From the NCBI RefSeq assembly GCF_037137075.1, contig NZ_JBBBNV010000003.1, forward strand, positions 1 to 64,000: a stretch of DNA of 64,000 nt, in the 5' to 3' direction. Below the pieces are notes generated by a model. That model had not been told where the DNA came from, ran no database searches, and saw nothing but the letters and a program-made list of their open reading frames with translations. The translations under genes and the position numbers were made by a program. Below are positions 7,720 through 16,604 of the stretch, piece by piece; within the stretch, counting starts at the first letter, position 1; every line of letters begins with the position of its first letter. The stretch is from JBBBNV01 sp037137075 (lineage in GTDB: Bacteria > Bacillota > Bacilli > Paenibacillales > NBRC-103111).

Positions 7720-9048
7720 ATAGTCGTTAATGATCCGTACCAGCAGGTCATTCAGAAACTCGACTTGATAAGTGCCTGTCGTTGGCGCCAGATGGCTGTT
7801 GCCGATTCCGCTATGATTCGTCAAGAAGACGTAGCTGCCGCCCGTAGCAATCCCCAGGAACCGCATCAGAAACTCCGTATCCTTGTTGACACCGCTGGAA
7901 GCCACCGGAATAATGCGGATTCCCTGCTCCGCCGCCGTCTTGGTTAAAGCCTGCAGCTTCGACTTCACCGCCTGATTGTTGTGAGGGGGTGCATCCAGCA
8001 CCAGAAAAAGAAGTCTGGCCCGCGCATCGGCGCTCCAGTCATGCCCGCTTATCGCATCGGCCAGCGCCTGCTCCACCGCTTCCTCGTAATCTCCCCCGCC
8101 TGCAGCCGACTGCTTGCGAAGCTGCGCCACCGACTCGCTGATATCGTTTTCGAACGGGAAGGACCGCACGACATAATCGTCGCCTTGATCCCGGTACACG
8201 TTGACACTGGTACGGATCTCAAGCTGCTGTCCGTTATCCTTGGCAACCCGCTCTATGACATTAGCCAGCTCCGCCTGCAGGTAGCCCAGCTCATCTCCCA
8301 TGGAGCCGGTCGTGTCGACAACCAGCATGACATCCAGCCGATCCGGCGTTGTCCCGGCCCCGTCCAATTCAACTTCAAGCTTGGTGCTGTATCCCAGCTC
8401 AACAGCCTCCACCGTTTTCCGATTTCCCCGCGCATCTACATGAAGCAGGTACTTGCCTTTTTGCTGTGACGCATCGTTAAACATGCCGACAAACAGCTCC
8501 GCCTGCCCTCTATTGTTTGTGCGCGCCTTCCACACCTGGTCCTGGCGGTCATCCGTCAATGTGACAGAGGCATCCGCCACAAGCGCCCCTCCGCTGCGCA
8601 CGGTTACGGTTAGGCGCTGTCCCGGCTTGTAGCCCCACACCGTTTGGTAACGCGCGTACTCCTTGCTATTCATCAGATTTTGCCACCAGTCCCAATGGGC
8701 CAAATCGTTCCACTCCCCGGCCGTCAGCTGTCCAGCTCGAGCCTGATTCGCGGCAGGGCGCTCCTTCAACGGCTCTGTTCCCGCGCGATCCATTGTGGCC
8801 TTACTCTTCGATTTGCTGCTTGCAGGTGTTGAGTCTTCCGCGGCTGAAGCGGACTCCCCGCTTCCCGTGCTTGAGCCCGATTCCGCCGCCGGCTTCGATT
8901 CTCCGCCTCCAGCGGTATCCCCCTTGGAGGTGGTACCTTCCGGCGCAGGAGCCGTGCTCAGCTGTGAGCCGCTTTCCTTGCTGCTGCAGCCGGCAAAAGC
9001 CAGCGCAATCAGAATTGCCGCCAATATAACGGCCAGACGGCGCAGCAT
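7705..9048 (-). CDS. von Willebrand factor A domain lipoprotein
   Basis: Read from ATG 9048 the 447-residue product begins MLRRLAVILAAILIALAFAGC, a lipoprotein signal with lipobox LAFAGC, then a long Ser/Gly/Ala linker. A fibronectin-like or carboxypeptidase-regulatory stretch (LTVTVRSGGALVADASVTL) precedes the vWA domain. The domain holds the MIDAS-type motif VVDTTGSMGDELGY and a later LVLDAPPHNN segment. An upstream in-frame start at 9285 has a better ribosome site (AAAGGGGG) but would put 79 residues before the signal peptide. I prefer 9048, with doubt. It is likely anchored outside the membrane; the partner is unknown. A terminator hairpin overlaps its stop. Confidence 0.7.
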   Translation of the reverse strand: MLRRLAVILAAILIALAFAGCSSKESGSQLSTAPAPEGTTSKGDTAGGGESKPAAESGSSTGSGESASAAEDSTPASSKSKSKATMDRAGTEPLKERPAANQARAGQLTAGEWNDLAHWDWWQNLMNSKEYARYQTVWGYKPGQRLTVTVRSGGALVADASVTLTDDRQDQVWKARTNNRGQAELFVGMFNDASQQKGKYLLHVDARGNRKTVEAVELGYSTKLEVELDGAGTTPDRLDVMLVVDTTGSMGDELGYLQAELANVIERVAKDNGQQLEIRTSVNVYRDQGDDYVVRSFPFENDISESVAQLRKQSAAGGGDYEEAVEQALADAISGHDWSADARARLLFLVLDAPPHNNQAVKSKLQALTKTAAEQGIRIIPVASSGVNKDTEFLMRFLGIATGGSYVFLTNHSGIGNSHLAPTTGTYQVEFLNDLLVRIINDYARLP

Positions 9049-9619
9049 GGTGCCCGTGCCCCTGCTGCCGCCTGCCGGTACGGCTGCTTGCACAAACGGC
9101 AGGATGCTTAAGCTTGCCCCACGAATAAGCGCTGTCTGCCCTTCGTCCTTGCGCAGCACACCGCTTGTTTTTGCCGGAATGCCGCTCTGCAAATCAAGAT
9201 GCAGGCTCTCTCTGTCTGTTCCCGCTCCGCACTCCATGCCGAAAGCTCCCACGCTACCCATGACACCCAGGCTTCGTTTCTTCATGAACGCGCCCCCTTT
9301 TATTTGTAAATTTATTACAAACTCAAAGACGCAGCCCGGCTGCATAATGTTGCAGAGCTGCGTCTTGATCTTGCAAGCGAAAAAGGCTTGCGGGATATAT
9401 GATTGTTGGCAGACAAAAGCACATCTTCCCGACCGTTGGATGGTTTCGCGGGATTGCGGGATTGCGGGACTGCACAAGAAGGAATGAACAAGGCTGCAGC
9501 ACCAGGCAGCGTCTCGATAACAGGGTAAGCTTTCTCCTTCCGCCTCCACCTCTGCGTTTCCGCTAAAGCGGCAGGTTCAACGTATCGGCAGCACGCTGCA
9601 GATGGCCCGCAGACGAGCC
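9049..9619. other. Intergenic/possible 5' extension region
   Basis: Up to 9285 the frame of the vWA gene stays open and has a ribosome site, so part of this could be translated. From 9286 to 9619 I see no gene. Clustered GCGGGATTGCGGGATTGCGG repeats near 9450-9470 are a simple duplication. Confidence 0.35.
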
Positions 9620-11116
9620 TTACAATGTACGGTAAAATGCCCGCAAAGACTGCTGAAGCGCCATGTAGCCTTCATCATACAGCTTGCGATACGGGCCGAT
9701 AAGCTCCGGCTGCGGCTCCACCATACGGGATTCCTGACCGGCAACCGCTTGGGAAGCCTCCTCCGCGGAGCCGTATACGCCGCTGCCAATCCCGGCAGCA
9801 AGCGCCGCCCCGAGCAGGGTCGCCTCGGAAATTGGCGGGATGTCCAGCACGCACCGGGTAATGTTCGCCTTCACCTGCAGCCACTGCGGGTTGCGTGTGC
9901 CGCCGCCGACGACGAGCAGCCGTTCGATGCTGCGTCCGGAAATGCCCTCCGCGACCCGGCGGATGGCTTCGAGCTGGTAGGCGGTGCCTTCCAGCAGCGC
10001 TTTAATCATATCGGCTTTGCCGTGCTCCTTCGTCAAGCCAATCCATGCCGCCTTGGCTTTGGAATCCGGCGCAGGCGCTCCGCTTCCGGTCAAATACGGG
10101 TAATACAAAATCCCGGTCGGTCCCGGCTTCACCTGCTCCAGCAGGCCAAGCAGCGTTTCATAGCTCATCTGCTCGTCAGCCAGAAGACCGCGCAGCCACT
10201 CTACAGACCCGCCCGAAGCGGAGTTGCCGCCCATCCAGAAATAGCGGTCCTTGGCGATATGGCAGCCGAAGGAAAGGCCGGCCTCGAACTCTTGACGGCC
10301 CAGCTCTTTTTCCTCCAGCGTCCCGACAAGCGTCTCCGCCGTCCCCATCGAATCATACACAACGCCCGGTGTAATGGAGCCGACCGCCAAAGCCGCCGCC
10401 ACATGGTCATGGCCGGCAATGGCCACCTTCGTTGCAGTAGTAAGTCCCAGCGCCTCGCTGACCTCCGGCAGCACGCCGCCAAGCACTGTGCCCGATGGCA
10501 GCACCTGCGGCATAATGGACGCGTCGAAGCCAAACTGCTTCAGCCACGCCTCATCCCAAGCCTTACGTTCCATGCTAAAGGCATATGTACGGGCCGCAAG
10601 CGAATAATCAAACGCCATTTGACCGGTGAGGCGGTAGGCGATATAGCCTGATGCGGACAGCCAGACGCTTCCGCCGAACGCCTCGGGCTGCTGCTCACGC
10701 AGCCACAGCAGCTTGGCCAGGCCCAGCTTGAAGCTGCCGTGCAGACCGGAGCGGCGGAAGTTCTCGAACGCGTCGGACTGGCTCATAATGAAATCCGATT
10801 GCGGCTTGGAGCATTGATCGAACCAAGGCATAAACATCGAGCGGGGCTTACCGCTGGCACGGTCAATCAGCAGCCCGCTTTCCGCCATGCTGGCAATGCC
10901 GATCGAAGCGATTTGCGGCTTCCCGGCCTTCTCCGTGACTTCCTGGATGCAAGAAGCCATCGACTGCCACATTTGCTCCGGATCATAGTACGCTACACCG
11001 TTCTCCAAATAATAGGTTTGGGTCGGGCGGCTTGCAATCGCAACCATCGTCCCGTCCTGCTTGAAAAGACCTGCTTTGCTATTTGTGGTGCCAATATCAA
11101 TACCGAGGATATACAC
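9620..11116 (-). CDS. FGGY-family carbohydrate kinase
   Basis: 498 residues from a GTG at 11116 (AAAGGGAG upstream); a longer frame to 11347 would overlap the next gene and lacks a site. The N-terminal phosphate motif GIDIGTTNSKAGLF and the later AGHDHVAAALAVG, VYDSMGTAE and VVGGGTRNPQWLQVKA are FGGY hallmarks. These enzymes phosphorylate sugars such as xylulose, ribulose, fuculose or gluconate using ATP. The sequence does not tell which, and no isomerase or transporter is adjacent to hint at the substrate. Confidence 0.85.
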   Translation of the reverse strand: MYILGIDIGTTNSKAGLFKQDGTMVAIASRPTQTYYLENGVAYYDPEQMWQSMASCIQEVTEKAGKPQIASIGIASMAESGLLIDRASGKPRSMFMPWFDQCSKPQSDFIMSQSDAFENFRRSGLHGSFKLGLAKLLWLREQQPEAFGGSVWLSASGYIAYRLTGQMAFDYSLAARTYAFSMERKAWDEAWLKQFGFDASIMPQVLPSGTVLGGVLPEVSEALGLTTATKVAIAGHDHVAAALAVGSITPGVVYDSMGTAETLVGTLEEKELGRQEFEAGLSFGCHIAKDRYFWMGGNSASGGSVEWLRGLLADEQMSYETLLGLLEQVKPGPTGILYYPYLTGSGAPAPDSKAKAAWIGLTKEHGKADMIKALLEGTAYQLEAIRRVAEGISGRSIERLLVVGGGTRNPQWLQVKANITRCVLDIPPISEATLLGAALAAGIGSGVYGSAEEASQAVAGQESRMVEPQPELIGPYRKLYDEGYMALQQSLRAFYRTL

Positions 11117-11210
11117 GTGTTTGTTCTCCCTTTCCCTAGGTGGTTCGAGCTTACAGCCAATGGTATTATTGTAGCTCGTCTCCGAGGGGAGAACAACTCT
11201 TATCTTTCTA

Positions 11211-11936
11211 TCATTCAATTGTGATGATGAAATCAGATGAAATATACTTTCTATTCTCGTCCCCATTTGAATCGACAATAGAGATATCGGCAACGACCCC
11301 CATGATGTAGTCCCCCTTCTCCAGTTGATTAATATTGGGGATGTCATCGTTGTATCCGTTCTTCATGATATTAAAATATTTCACAAAGCTGCTCGGCATC
11401 AGATATAAATATTCATTACCTTTTTTTATCACTTCAGTAGGGCCATAATCGAATTGAGCCTCTTCTCTTCTATTGCCTTGTTTGTCATCCATGTAGAAAT
11501 GCATCAATGGTGTGCCGTGGGAAACGGTCAACTCTGAATCTCCCGTCACCGATAACTGAGCCCATAATTTCAGTGGTTCATTCTGCTTGTATACCATTCG
11601 TTCTGAATTTACTTTCAGTAAAAGTCCGGCTTCTTGCCTAGAAGAGCTGACGGCTGCTAAGCTAGGCAACCGGTAGTCATTATATTTGATTTCTATCGAT
11701 TGTGCAGCTTCATCGTAAGTAACATTAGCACCCATCGTTTCCGCTACAAACCGGATCGGAACATACGTATGTCCCTTGTAATTTAAAATCGAATACGCTT
11801 CTCCAGGTGTCTTCTGTTCTCCATTAAATAAAAGCTTGACTGGAAAGAGAAGTGCTTGAATTGTATCGGATGAATATGCCATTTTACCGAAAAAAAAGCA
11901 GGCCACCAAGACAACCAATGATATAAGTTTTTTCAA
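11211..11936 (-). CDS. Secreted stalk-domain (copper amine oxidase N-terminal-like) protein
   Basis: 241 residues from a TTG start at 11936, with AGGGGAG upstream. A signal-like hydrophobic N-terminus (KKLISLVVLVACFFFG) is followed by one copper-amine-oxidase-N/stalk repeat (FNGEQKTPGEAYSILNYKG, HTYVPIRFVAETMGANVTYD). The rest (residues 105-241) resembles a BsuPI-like beta domain (LKLWAQLSVTGDSELTVSHG, HFYMDDKQGN). Stalk domains in Paenibacilli are extracellular modules of unclear role, often linked to the wall. It has no obvious operon partner; the kinase lies 94 bases downstream on the same strand. Confidence 0.75.
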   Translation of the reverse strand: MKKLISLVVLVACFFFGKMAYSSDTIQALLFPVKLLFNGEQKTPGEAYSILNYKGHTYVPIRFVAETMGANVTYDEAAQSIEIKYNDYRLPSLAAVSSSRQEAGLLLKVNSERMVYKQNEPLKLWAQLSVTGDSELTVSHGTPLMHFYMDDKQGNRREEAQFDYGPTEVIKKGNEYLYLMPSSFVKYFNIMKNGYNDDIPNINQLEKGDYIMGVVADISIVDSNGDENRKYISSDFIITIE

Positions 11937-12168
11937 TTTAAACTCCCCTAATCATTTTGGGTTTCTCTGCCGGTCTAAATCACCGATATTACAGTCCATG
12001 TTTTCACTCCTATCCACCCCCTCCCCTGTTACTTGTTCCCTTCCTCTATAAACGAATCCATAACCTTGATTTGTTGCATGTTTTTGTAAAAAAATATATC
12101 CCCCTTCTCTCCGCACCTCCCCGCACCTGCCCGAATACACTAATCCTAACGGAAGGATGTGTTGGCTC

Positions 12169-12990
12169 TTGCTTAGTTCGCTCAAATATCCCGGCAGCAA
12201 ATGGCTCAAGCATCTCGCCTTATGGAAGCATCCCCAACTGCAGCCTCACCTGCCCCAGACCGAGCTGCTGTCCTCGGCCAGCCTTAAGCACATGATCAAG
12301 ACGCACCCCATCGTGTTCATCAAACCGGTTATCGGCGGCGGCGGGAGAGGGATTCTTAAGGTATCGTCTGCCGGGGCAGGGCAATACACCCTGCAGCATG
12401 CAGGCGGCATTCGAACCTATTCGTCCCTGCCGCTTTTAATAAAATTTATACAAAGTCAAACCGCAAGCAGGCAATATTTAATTCAGCAGGGAGTCGATCT
12501 GATTCGAATCGGCGGCCGGGCGATGGATTTCCGCATCCTGATGCTGAAGCCCGCGCGGAAGTGGAAGGTGATGGGCGTCATGGGCAAGCTCGCAGCCCGG
12601 AACAAGCACGTGACGAATTACTGCCGCGGCGGAAGCTGGATTCGTCTGGAGGATGCCCTGACACAAAGCATCGGCTGCACGCCGGAGGATTGCCGGATCG
12701 CGGAGAACGAGCTGCGTGCCTTTGCGGAGACGATTGCCGGCTACATGGATAAGGAATTCCCGAATATCGATGAGCTTGGATTGGATATCGCCATCGACGG
12801 AGAGCGGCGGATATGGCTGCTGGAGGCCAATACCAAGCCGCAGTATAAGCTGTTCCTGCATCATCCCGATCCCCGCCTTTACAGCAAAATATCCGCCATG
12901 ATTCGAGCTCTCCGCTACCCGGGCCACATGACATCCCCGCGCCCGCTCGTCGCCATCCAGCACACAGCCCGCATGAAGCAGCAAACATGA
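12169..12990 (+). CDS. YheC/YheD-family ATP-grasp protein (spore-associated)
   Basis: 273 residues if it starts at TTG 12169, about 12 bases after GGAAGG; an ATG at 12157 directly abuts that site and is less likely. Family signatures are KWLKHLALWKHP, THPIVFIKPVIGGGGRGI (nucleotide-binding loop), MDFRILMLKP, NELGLD-type GLDIAIDGERRIWLLEANTK and the tail KPQYKLFL. YheC/YheD proteins are ATP-grasp enzymes associated with the endospore coat, with unknown substrate. The product is shorter than Bacillus YheC/D and consists of the core domain alone, as in many Paenibacillus paralogues. Confidence 0.85.
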   Translation: MLSSLKYPGSKWLKHLALWKHPQLQPHLPQTELLSSASLKHMIKTHPIVFIKPVIGGGGRGILKVSSAGAGQYTLQHAGGIRTYSSLPLLIKFIQSQTASRQYLIQQGVDLIRIGGRAMDFRILMLKPARKWKVMGVMGKLAARNKHVTNYCRGGSWIRLEDALTQSIGCTPEDCRIAENELRAFAETIAGYMDKEFPNIDELGLDIAIDGERRIWLLEANTKPQYKLFLHHPDPRLYSKISAMIRALRYPGHMTSPRPLVAIQHTARMKQQT

Positions 12991-13003
12991 CCGGAACAAC
13001 AAC

Positions 13004-13051
13004 AAACCGCCGGAAGCCATGCAGCTTATGCATGTGGGCTTTCGGCGGTTT
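13004..13051. terminator. Hairpin between convergent genes
   Basis: AAACCGCCGGAAGCC and GGCTTTCGGCGGTTT form a near-perfect 15-bp stem, extended by ATGCA/TGCAT inside. It sits between the YheC/D gene and the convergent small gene at 13083. There is no strong T-run on either side, so it may act as a weak bidirectional terminator. Confidence 0.5.
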
Positions 13052-13082
13052 GTCGGCGTCCTTCGCAGAGACTGACCCTCGG

Positions 13083-13226
13083 CTACAGCGCGTGCTCCAT
13101 CATCGCGCAGGCTTCCTTAATCTTGGCGATTTGGTTGCGGATTTCAATTTCGGATGTCAGCGATTCAATTTTGCTGCAGCACTCCGCAATCCGCTTTGCT
13201 TCCTGCTTCACCTCATGGCTGGACAT
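13083..13226 (-). CDS. 47-residue small protein
   Basis: ATG 13226 follows a perfect AAAGGAGGTGA site 6-7 bases upstream. The product begins MSSHEVKQEAKRIAECC and ends with IKEACAMMEHAL. It is charged and predicted mostly helical, with heptad-like spacing (possible coiled coil) and three Cys residues. I do not recognise a family, and the size rules out Spo0E-like assignment without a search. The hairpin at 13004-13051 lies downstream. It is just below usual length cut-offs and so is easily missed. Confidence 0.7.
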   Translation of the reverse strand: MSSHEVKQEAKRIAECCSKIESLTSEIEIRNQIAKIKEACAMMEHAL

Positions 13227-13390
13227 ACATTCACCTCCTTTGAGTTCAAGTGCAGTATCCCCAAATTCAGCTAAAAAATTTCCGGCTCGTCATTCCGCTG
13301 ACATATTTATGCACATGATTTGCCCCCGTTCGGAATACAGTGTAGCATAACCGTCGGCGCTGCCTGTGCCGAAGGACGGAGGTGGGACAT

Positions 13391-14230
13391 GTGATTGCCG
13401 TTGCCGGCACAACACTCGGTTCCGATTTTTTGGCCCAGTTTGATGGAATCGAACGAAAAATATTGAACACGCTCGCAGCCAGCCCAATCACGTACCGGTA
13501 TGATTCAACACAGGATTTGTTGTTCGAGCTGAAGCTGCGGGAAGAAATCATTCAAGCCTCCCGCGATTTGTATGAAAGCCGGGTTTCGTTCGCAACCTTT
13601 GAGAAATCGCGCTGCAACACGTATTATTGGCAGCGGACCAGCGACGGCGGCTTCAAGCTGCGGCCAGGCGTCCGGCCGTCGGACGCTATTCGGGATATTT
13701 ATAGGAATGGAGAAAGCTACGGTTTTGAATGCGCCACAGCTATGCTCATTGTCATCTACAAGGCTGTGCTGGAATCCATCGATGATGCCAAATTCGATGA
13801 GTTGTTCGGCGGCTTGTTTCTGCATGACTGGCAATCGGATGAGGATCTGGGGCTAACGACGACCAATCCGCGGGACACTCTGCCCGGGGATGCGCGTTAC
13901 TTCAAGAATCCGGATGTCCGGCCGTCGGAAATGGAATGGCAGGGCGAGAATGTGATTGACATGGGAGACGGCACCTACTACGGGCATGGCATTGGAATCA
14001 AAAATAAAGCCGGGATCATCGAGGAGCTGAACCGGCACCGCAAACGGGGTTCAACCCGCTCCGCCTATTTGCTGGGCCAGGCCACACGCCCGGATTTTGC
14101 TTATCTGGCAGGATTTTCTGATGAAAATATGAATCAAAGCGGACTGAGGGAGTTCATATCCAGCCATCCCGTCAGCCACTGGCAGCCTGAAATCTTCGCT
14201 CGTATCGGCGGGTATTCTTATTTCGGATGA
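13391..14230 (+). CDS. tgl: Protein-glutamine gamma-glutamyltransferase (spore coat transglutaminase)
   Basis: 279 residues from GTG 13391, eight bases after GGAGG (an in-frame GTG at 13382 is too close to it). The catalytic triad of Bacillus Tgl is visible: Cys 114 in YGFECATAM, Glu 186 in WQGENVID and His 199 in YYGHGIG, at almost the same positions as Bacillus subtilis Cys116/Glu187/His200. It cross-links coat proteins through glutamyl-lysine bonds during sporulation. The C-terminus is about 30 residues longer than the Bacillus enzyme. A strong terminator follows at 14296. Confidence 0.93.
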   Translation: MIAVAGTTLGSDFLAQFDGIERKILNTLAASPITYRYDSTQDLLFELKLREEIIQASRDLYESRVSFATFEKSRCNTYYWQRTSDGGFKLRPGVRPSDAIRDIYRNGESYGFECATAMLIVIYKAVLESIDDAKFDELFGGLFLHDWQSDEDLGLTTTNPRDTLPGDARYFKNPDVRPSEMEWQGENVIDMGDGTYYGHGIGIKNKAGIIEELNRHRKRGSTRSAYLLGQATRPDFAYLAGFSDENMNQSGLREFISSHPVSHWQPEIFARIGGYSYFG

Positions 14231-14295
14231 AGCTGCCCGCCCGGTGGCAAACAGTACCGAAAGCGGCCGCCGAGCCTCGAATTGCAGGTAAAAAA

Positions 14296-14345
14296 AGTCT
14301 CCGGCCTCATCACGAAAGAGGCTCGGAGACTTCTGCATTTTTTAT
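14296..14345 (+). terminator. Rho-independent terminator after tgl
   Basis: AGTCTCCG..GCCTC pairs with GAGGC..CGGAGACT, followed by a run of six T at about 14338-14343. Confidence 0.8.
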
Positions 14346-14516
14346 AATGGCACGATAACCAAGACAAAATCAGTTCAGTTCTATCTAGGGCTTGAATTGC
14401 AATGCTCGCACCTTGCGCAGCTCCGGCACGCCGTGTGGCACCGGATGGAGCAGGTTGGCGACGGCAGTACAGATAGTAGTACGGCAAAAAAAATGTACGA
14501 AGGCGCTGCAAGCTAT

Positions 14517-15902
14517 TCAATGAAGCAGCTGGCCTCCCGTTGCCGCTGTCGGCAGCGTCACCGTAAACACAGAGCCCTGCCCCGGCTCGCTCCAAACCTC
14601 AATCCGGCCTTGATGCAGGGCTACAATTCTGCTGACTATCGCCAGCCCCAGCCCGCTTCCGCTCTGTGTGCGCCGCCGCGCCTGATCCGCCTTGTAGAAC
14701 CGTTCGAAGATACGGGAGCGCTCCTCCTCGCTAATCCCCGCACCGCTATCTGAAATCCGCACAAGCACTTCCCCTGTGCCTCTTGTTATTTCGACACCGA
14801 TTGTCCCGCCGTCCGGGGTAAATTTGATCGCATTGCTCAGCAGATTGAGCCAGATCTGGCTGCATTGATCCTCATCGGCGACAATATCGACTCTTGTCAG
14901 CTGCAGATCCAGGTGCAGCCGCTTGGCGGACCACTGCGGCTCACACAGCACAATCATGCGGCGCAGCTGCTCGTCCAGCTCAAAGCGCTGCGGCTGAAAC
15001 GGATGGTGGTCCGAATCGAGCGAGGCCAGCTTCAACAAATTCTCGCTCAGCCGGGACAAACGGCTGCTTTCATGCTCAATAATATCCAGATAATGAAGCT
15101 GCTGCTCCCGTGTCAAAGCCTCATTGCGCAGTGCCTTGGAGAAGCCTGCTATCGAGGTAAGCGGAGATTGTATTTCATGGGATACGTTGGAGACGAAATC
15201 CTGACGCATCCCCTCCATTTTGTTGAGCGATTGCGCCATCTGATGCACACCCTGCGCCAAAATCCCCAGCTCGTCCGCCCGGTCACGCCAGCTCAGGCTG
15301 ACATTGAAATCTCCCCGGGCCACCTGATGGACGGCCTTCGTCAGCTCTCGCAGCGGCTTAATAATGTAGGAGGCCGCCAATAAGATGAACAGGCTGCCCA
15401 CAATTAAGGTGATGATCAGGCTGACGTCCAGAATCCATTTGCCATTGCGAGGCGCATGGGGAACGCCAGGCTGCAGAATCATAGCCAGCCGTTCTTGTTC
15501 GAGCCAAAACGGGACCCCAATCCAGGTCTGCTCCGGCGGCCCTTGAGCTTCGCTGCGGCGCACCTCTCCATGAAGCACTGCCGCGATTTCTTCTCTCGGG
15601 ATTAGGCTTTCGTCCAGCTCCTGTACATGGCTTCCGAAGCGCTTCAGTTCGCCCGCCTGATTGTAAATCAGAACGCTGTACGCATGAACCGTCGCCAAGC
15701 TTTGTGCATATTCGTCCCAGTTCAGATCACTGCCCTGACGCAGCAAACGAATCATCTCCTGCCCGGTCAGAAGCATATCGGCCTGAAACTGATCGGATTC
15801 CCGATGCTCAAACAAGACTGTCGTAGCTGCATAAGCAGTGAGCAGCCCGGCCAGCGCGGCAGCAAGAAATACGAGCACGACGCGTGTGTACAAGGTTCTC
15901 AC
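14517..15902 (-). CDS. Two-component sensor histidine kinase
   Basis: 461 residues. Membrane helices at about 8-30 and 158-180 bracket an extracellular sensor region of some 125 residues. HAMP follows (about 181-235). The H-box is VSHEIQSPLTS with phospho-acceptor His 242, then the N-box NLLSNAIKFTPDGG and G1 box ISDSGAGIS. ATG 15902 overlaps the stop of the response regulator (ATGA), so the two are co-translated. The signal is unknown; the repeat-containing protein upstream in the same run (16605) is a candidate partner or target. Confidence 0.92.
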   Translation of the reverse strand: MRTLYTRVVLVFLAAALAGLLTAYAATTVLFEHRESDQFQADMLLTGQEMIRLLRQGSDLNWDEYAQSLATVHAYSVLIYNQAGELKRFGSHVQELDESLIPREEIAAVLHGEVRRSEAQGPPEQTWIGVPFWLEQERLAMILQPGVPHAPRNGKWILDVSLIITLIVGSLFILLAASYIIKPLRELTKAVHQVARGDFNVSLSWRDRADELGILAQGVHQMAQSLNKMEGMRQDFVSNVSHEIQSPLTSIAGFSKALRNEALTREQQLHYLDIIEHESSRLSRLSENLLKLASLDSDHHPFQPQRFELDEQLRRMIVLCEPQWSAKRLHLDLQLTRVDIVADEDQCSQIWLNLLSNAIKFTPDGGTIGVEITRGTGEVLVRISDSGAGISEEERSRIFERFYKADQARRRTQSGSGLGLAIVSRIVALHQGRIEVWSEPGQGSVFTVTLPTAATGGQLLH

Positions 15903-16579
15903 GGCTCAGTAGCCTCCAATTTATAGCCCAGTCCCCGGATTGTCGTAATGACGAAGCTGTCGGCATTATGCTCGAAGCGCTCCCGGAGCCGCTTGATATG
16001 CACGTCAACCGTCCGGTCATCCCCGACATAGTCGTGCCCCCATAAATCCTCAATAAGCTGGTTGCGGGTAAAAATCTGCCCCGGAAAGCTGGCCAGCTTA
16101 AACAGCAGCTCGAATTCCTTTAACGGCAGCACCAGCCGTTCGCTGCCCCGCCTGACCATATACGTGCTGCGGTTCAGCTCCACATCCCCGATTTGCAGCT
16201 GCCGGGAAAACACGGTCCGGTACCGCTTCAGTTGAACCTTAACCCGCGCCATCAGCTCTTGGGGGTCAAACGGCTTGACAATATAGTCATCCGCCCCGAG
16301 CCGGAAGCCTTTAATTTTATGCGCGGTTTCCCCTTTGGCCGTCACCATCAGGAGCGGAAGCTCCTCATTCATCTGTCTCATTCTCCTGCATAGCTCCCAG
16401 CCGTCAATCTGCGGCATCATGATGTCCATAATGACCAGATCGATGCGCCGCTTCTTCATTGAGAGCAGCGCTTCTTCTCCGCAGGACGCCTCGATGACCT
16501 CATATCCTTCTTCCCGCAGGTTCAAATGGATTAATTCCCGGATATGCTCATCGTCATCCACTACAAGAATACACGCCAT
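15899..16579 (-). CDS. OmpR/PhoB-family response regulator
   Basis: 226 residues. The receiver domain has the acidic pair DDD (8-10), phospho-acceptor Asp 52 (VIMDIMMP) and conserved Lys about 104 (DDYIVKPF). The C-terminal winged helix shows the trans_reg_C pattern with RTVDVHIKRLRERF and TIRGLGYKLE. It is cognate to the overlapping histidine kinase. The operon likely begins with the gene at 17501, whose stop lies 25 bases before this start. Confidence 0.93.
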   Translation of the reverse strand: MACILVVDDDEHIRELIHLNLREEGYEVIEASCGEEALLSMKKRRIDLVIMDIMMPQIDGWELCRRMRQMNEELPLLMVTAKGETAHKIKGFRLGADDYIVKPFDPQELMARVKVQLKRYRTVFSRQLQIGDVELNRSTYMVRRGSERLVLPLKEFELLFKLASFPGQIFTRNQLIEDLWGHDYVGDDRTVDVHIKRLRERFEHNADSFVITTIRGLGYKLEATEP

Positions 16580-16604
16580 ATTTCAATCCTCTCCAGCCGA
16601 ATGC

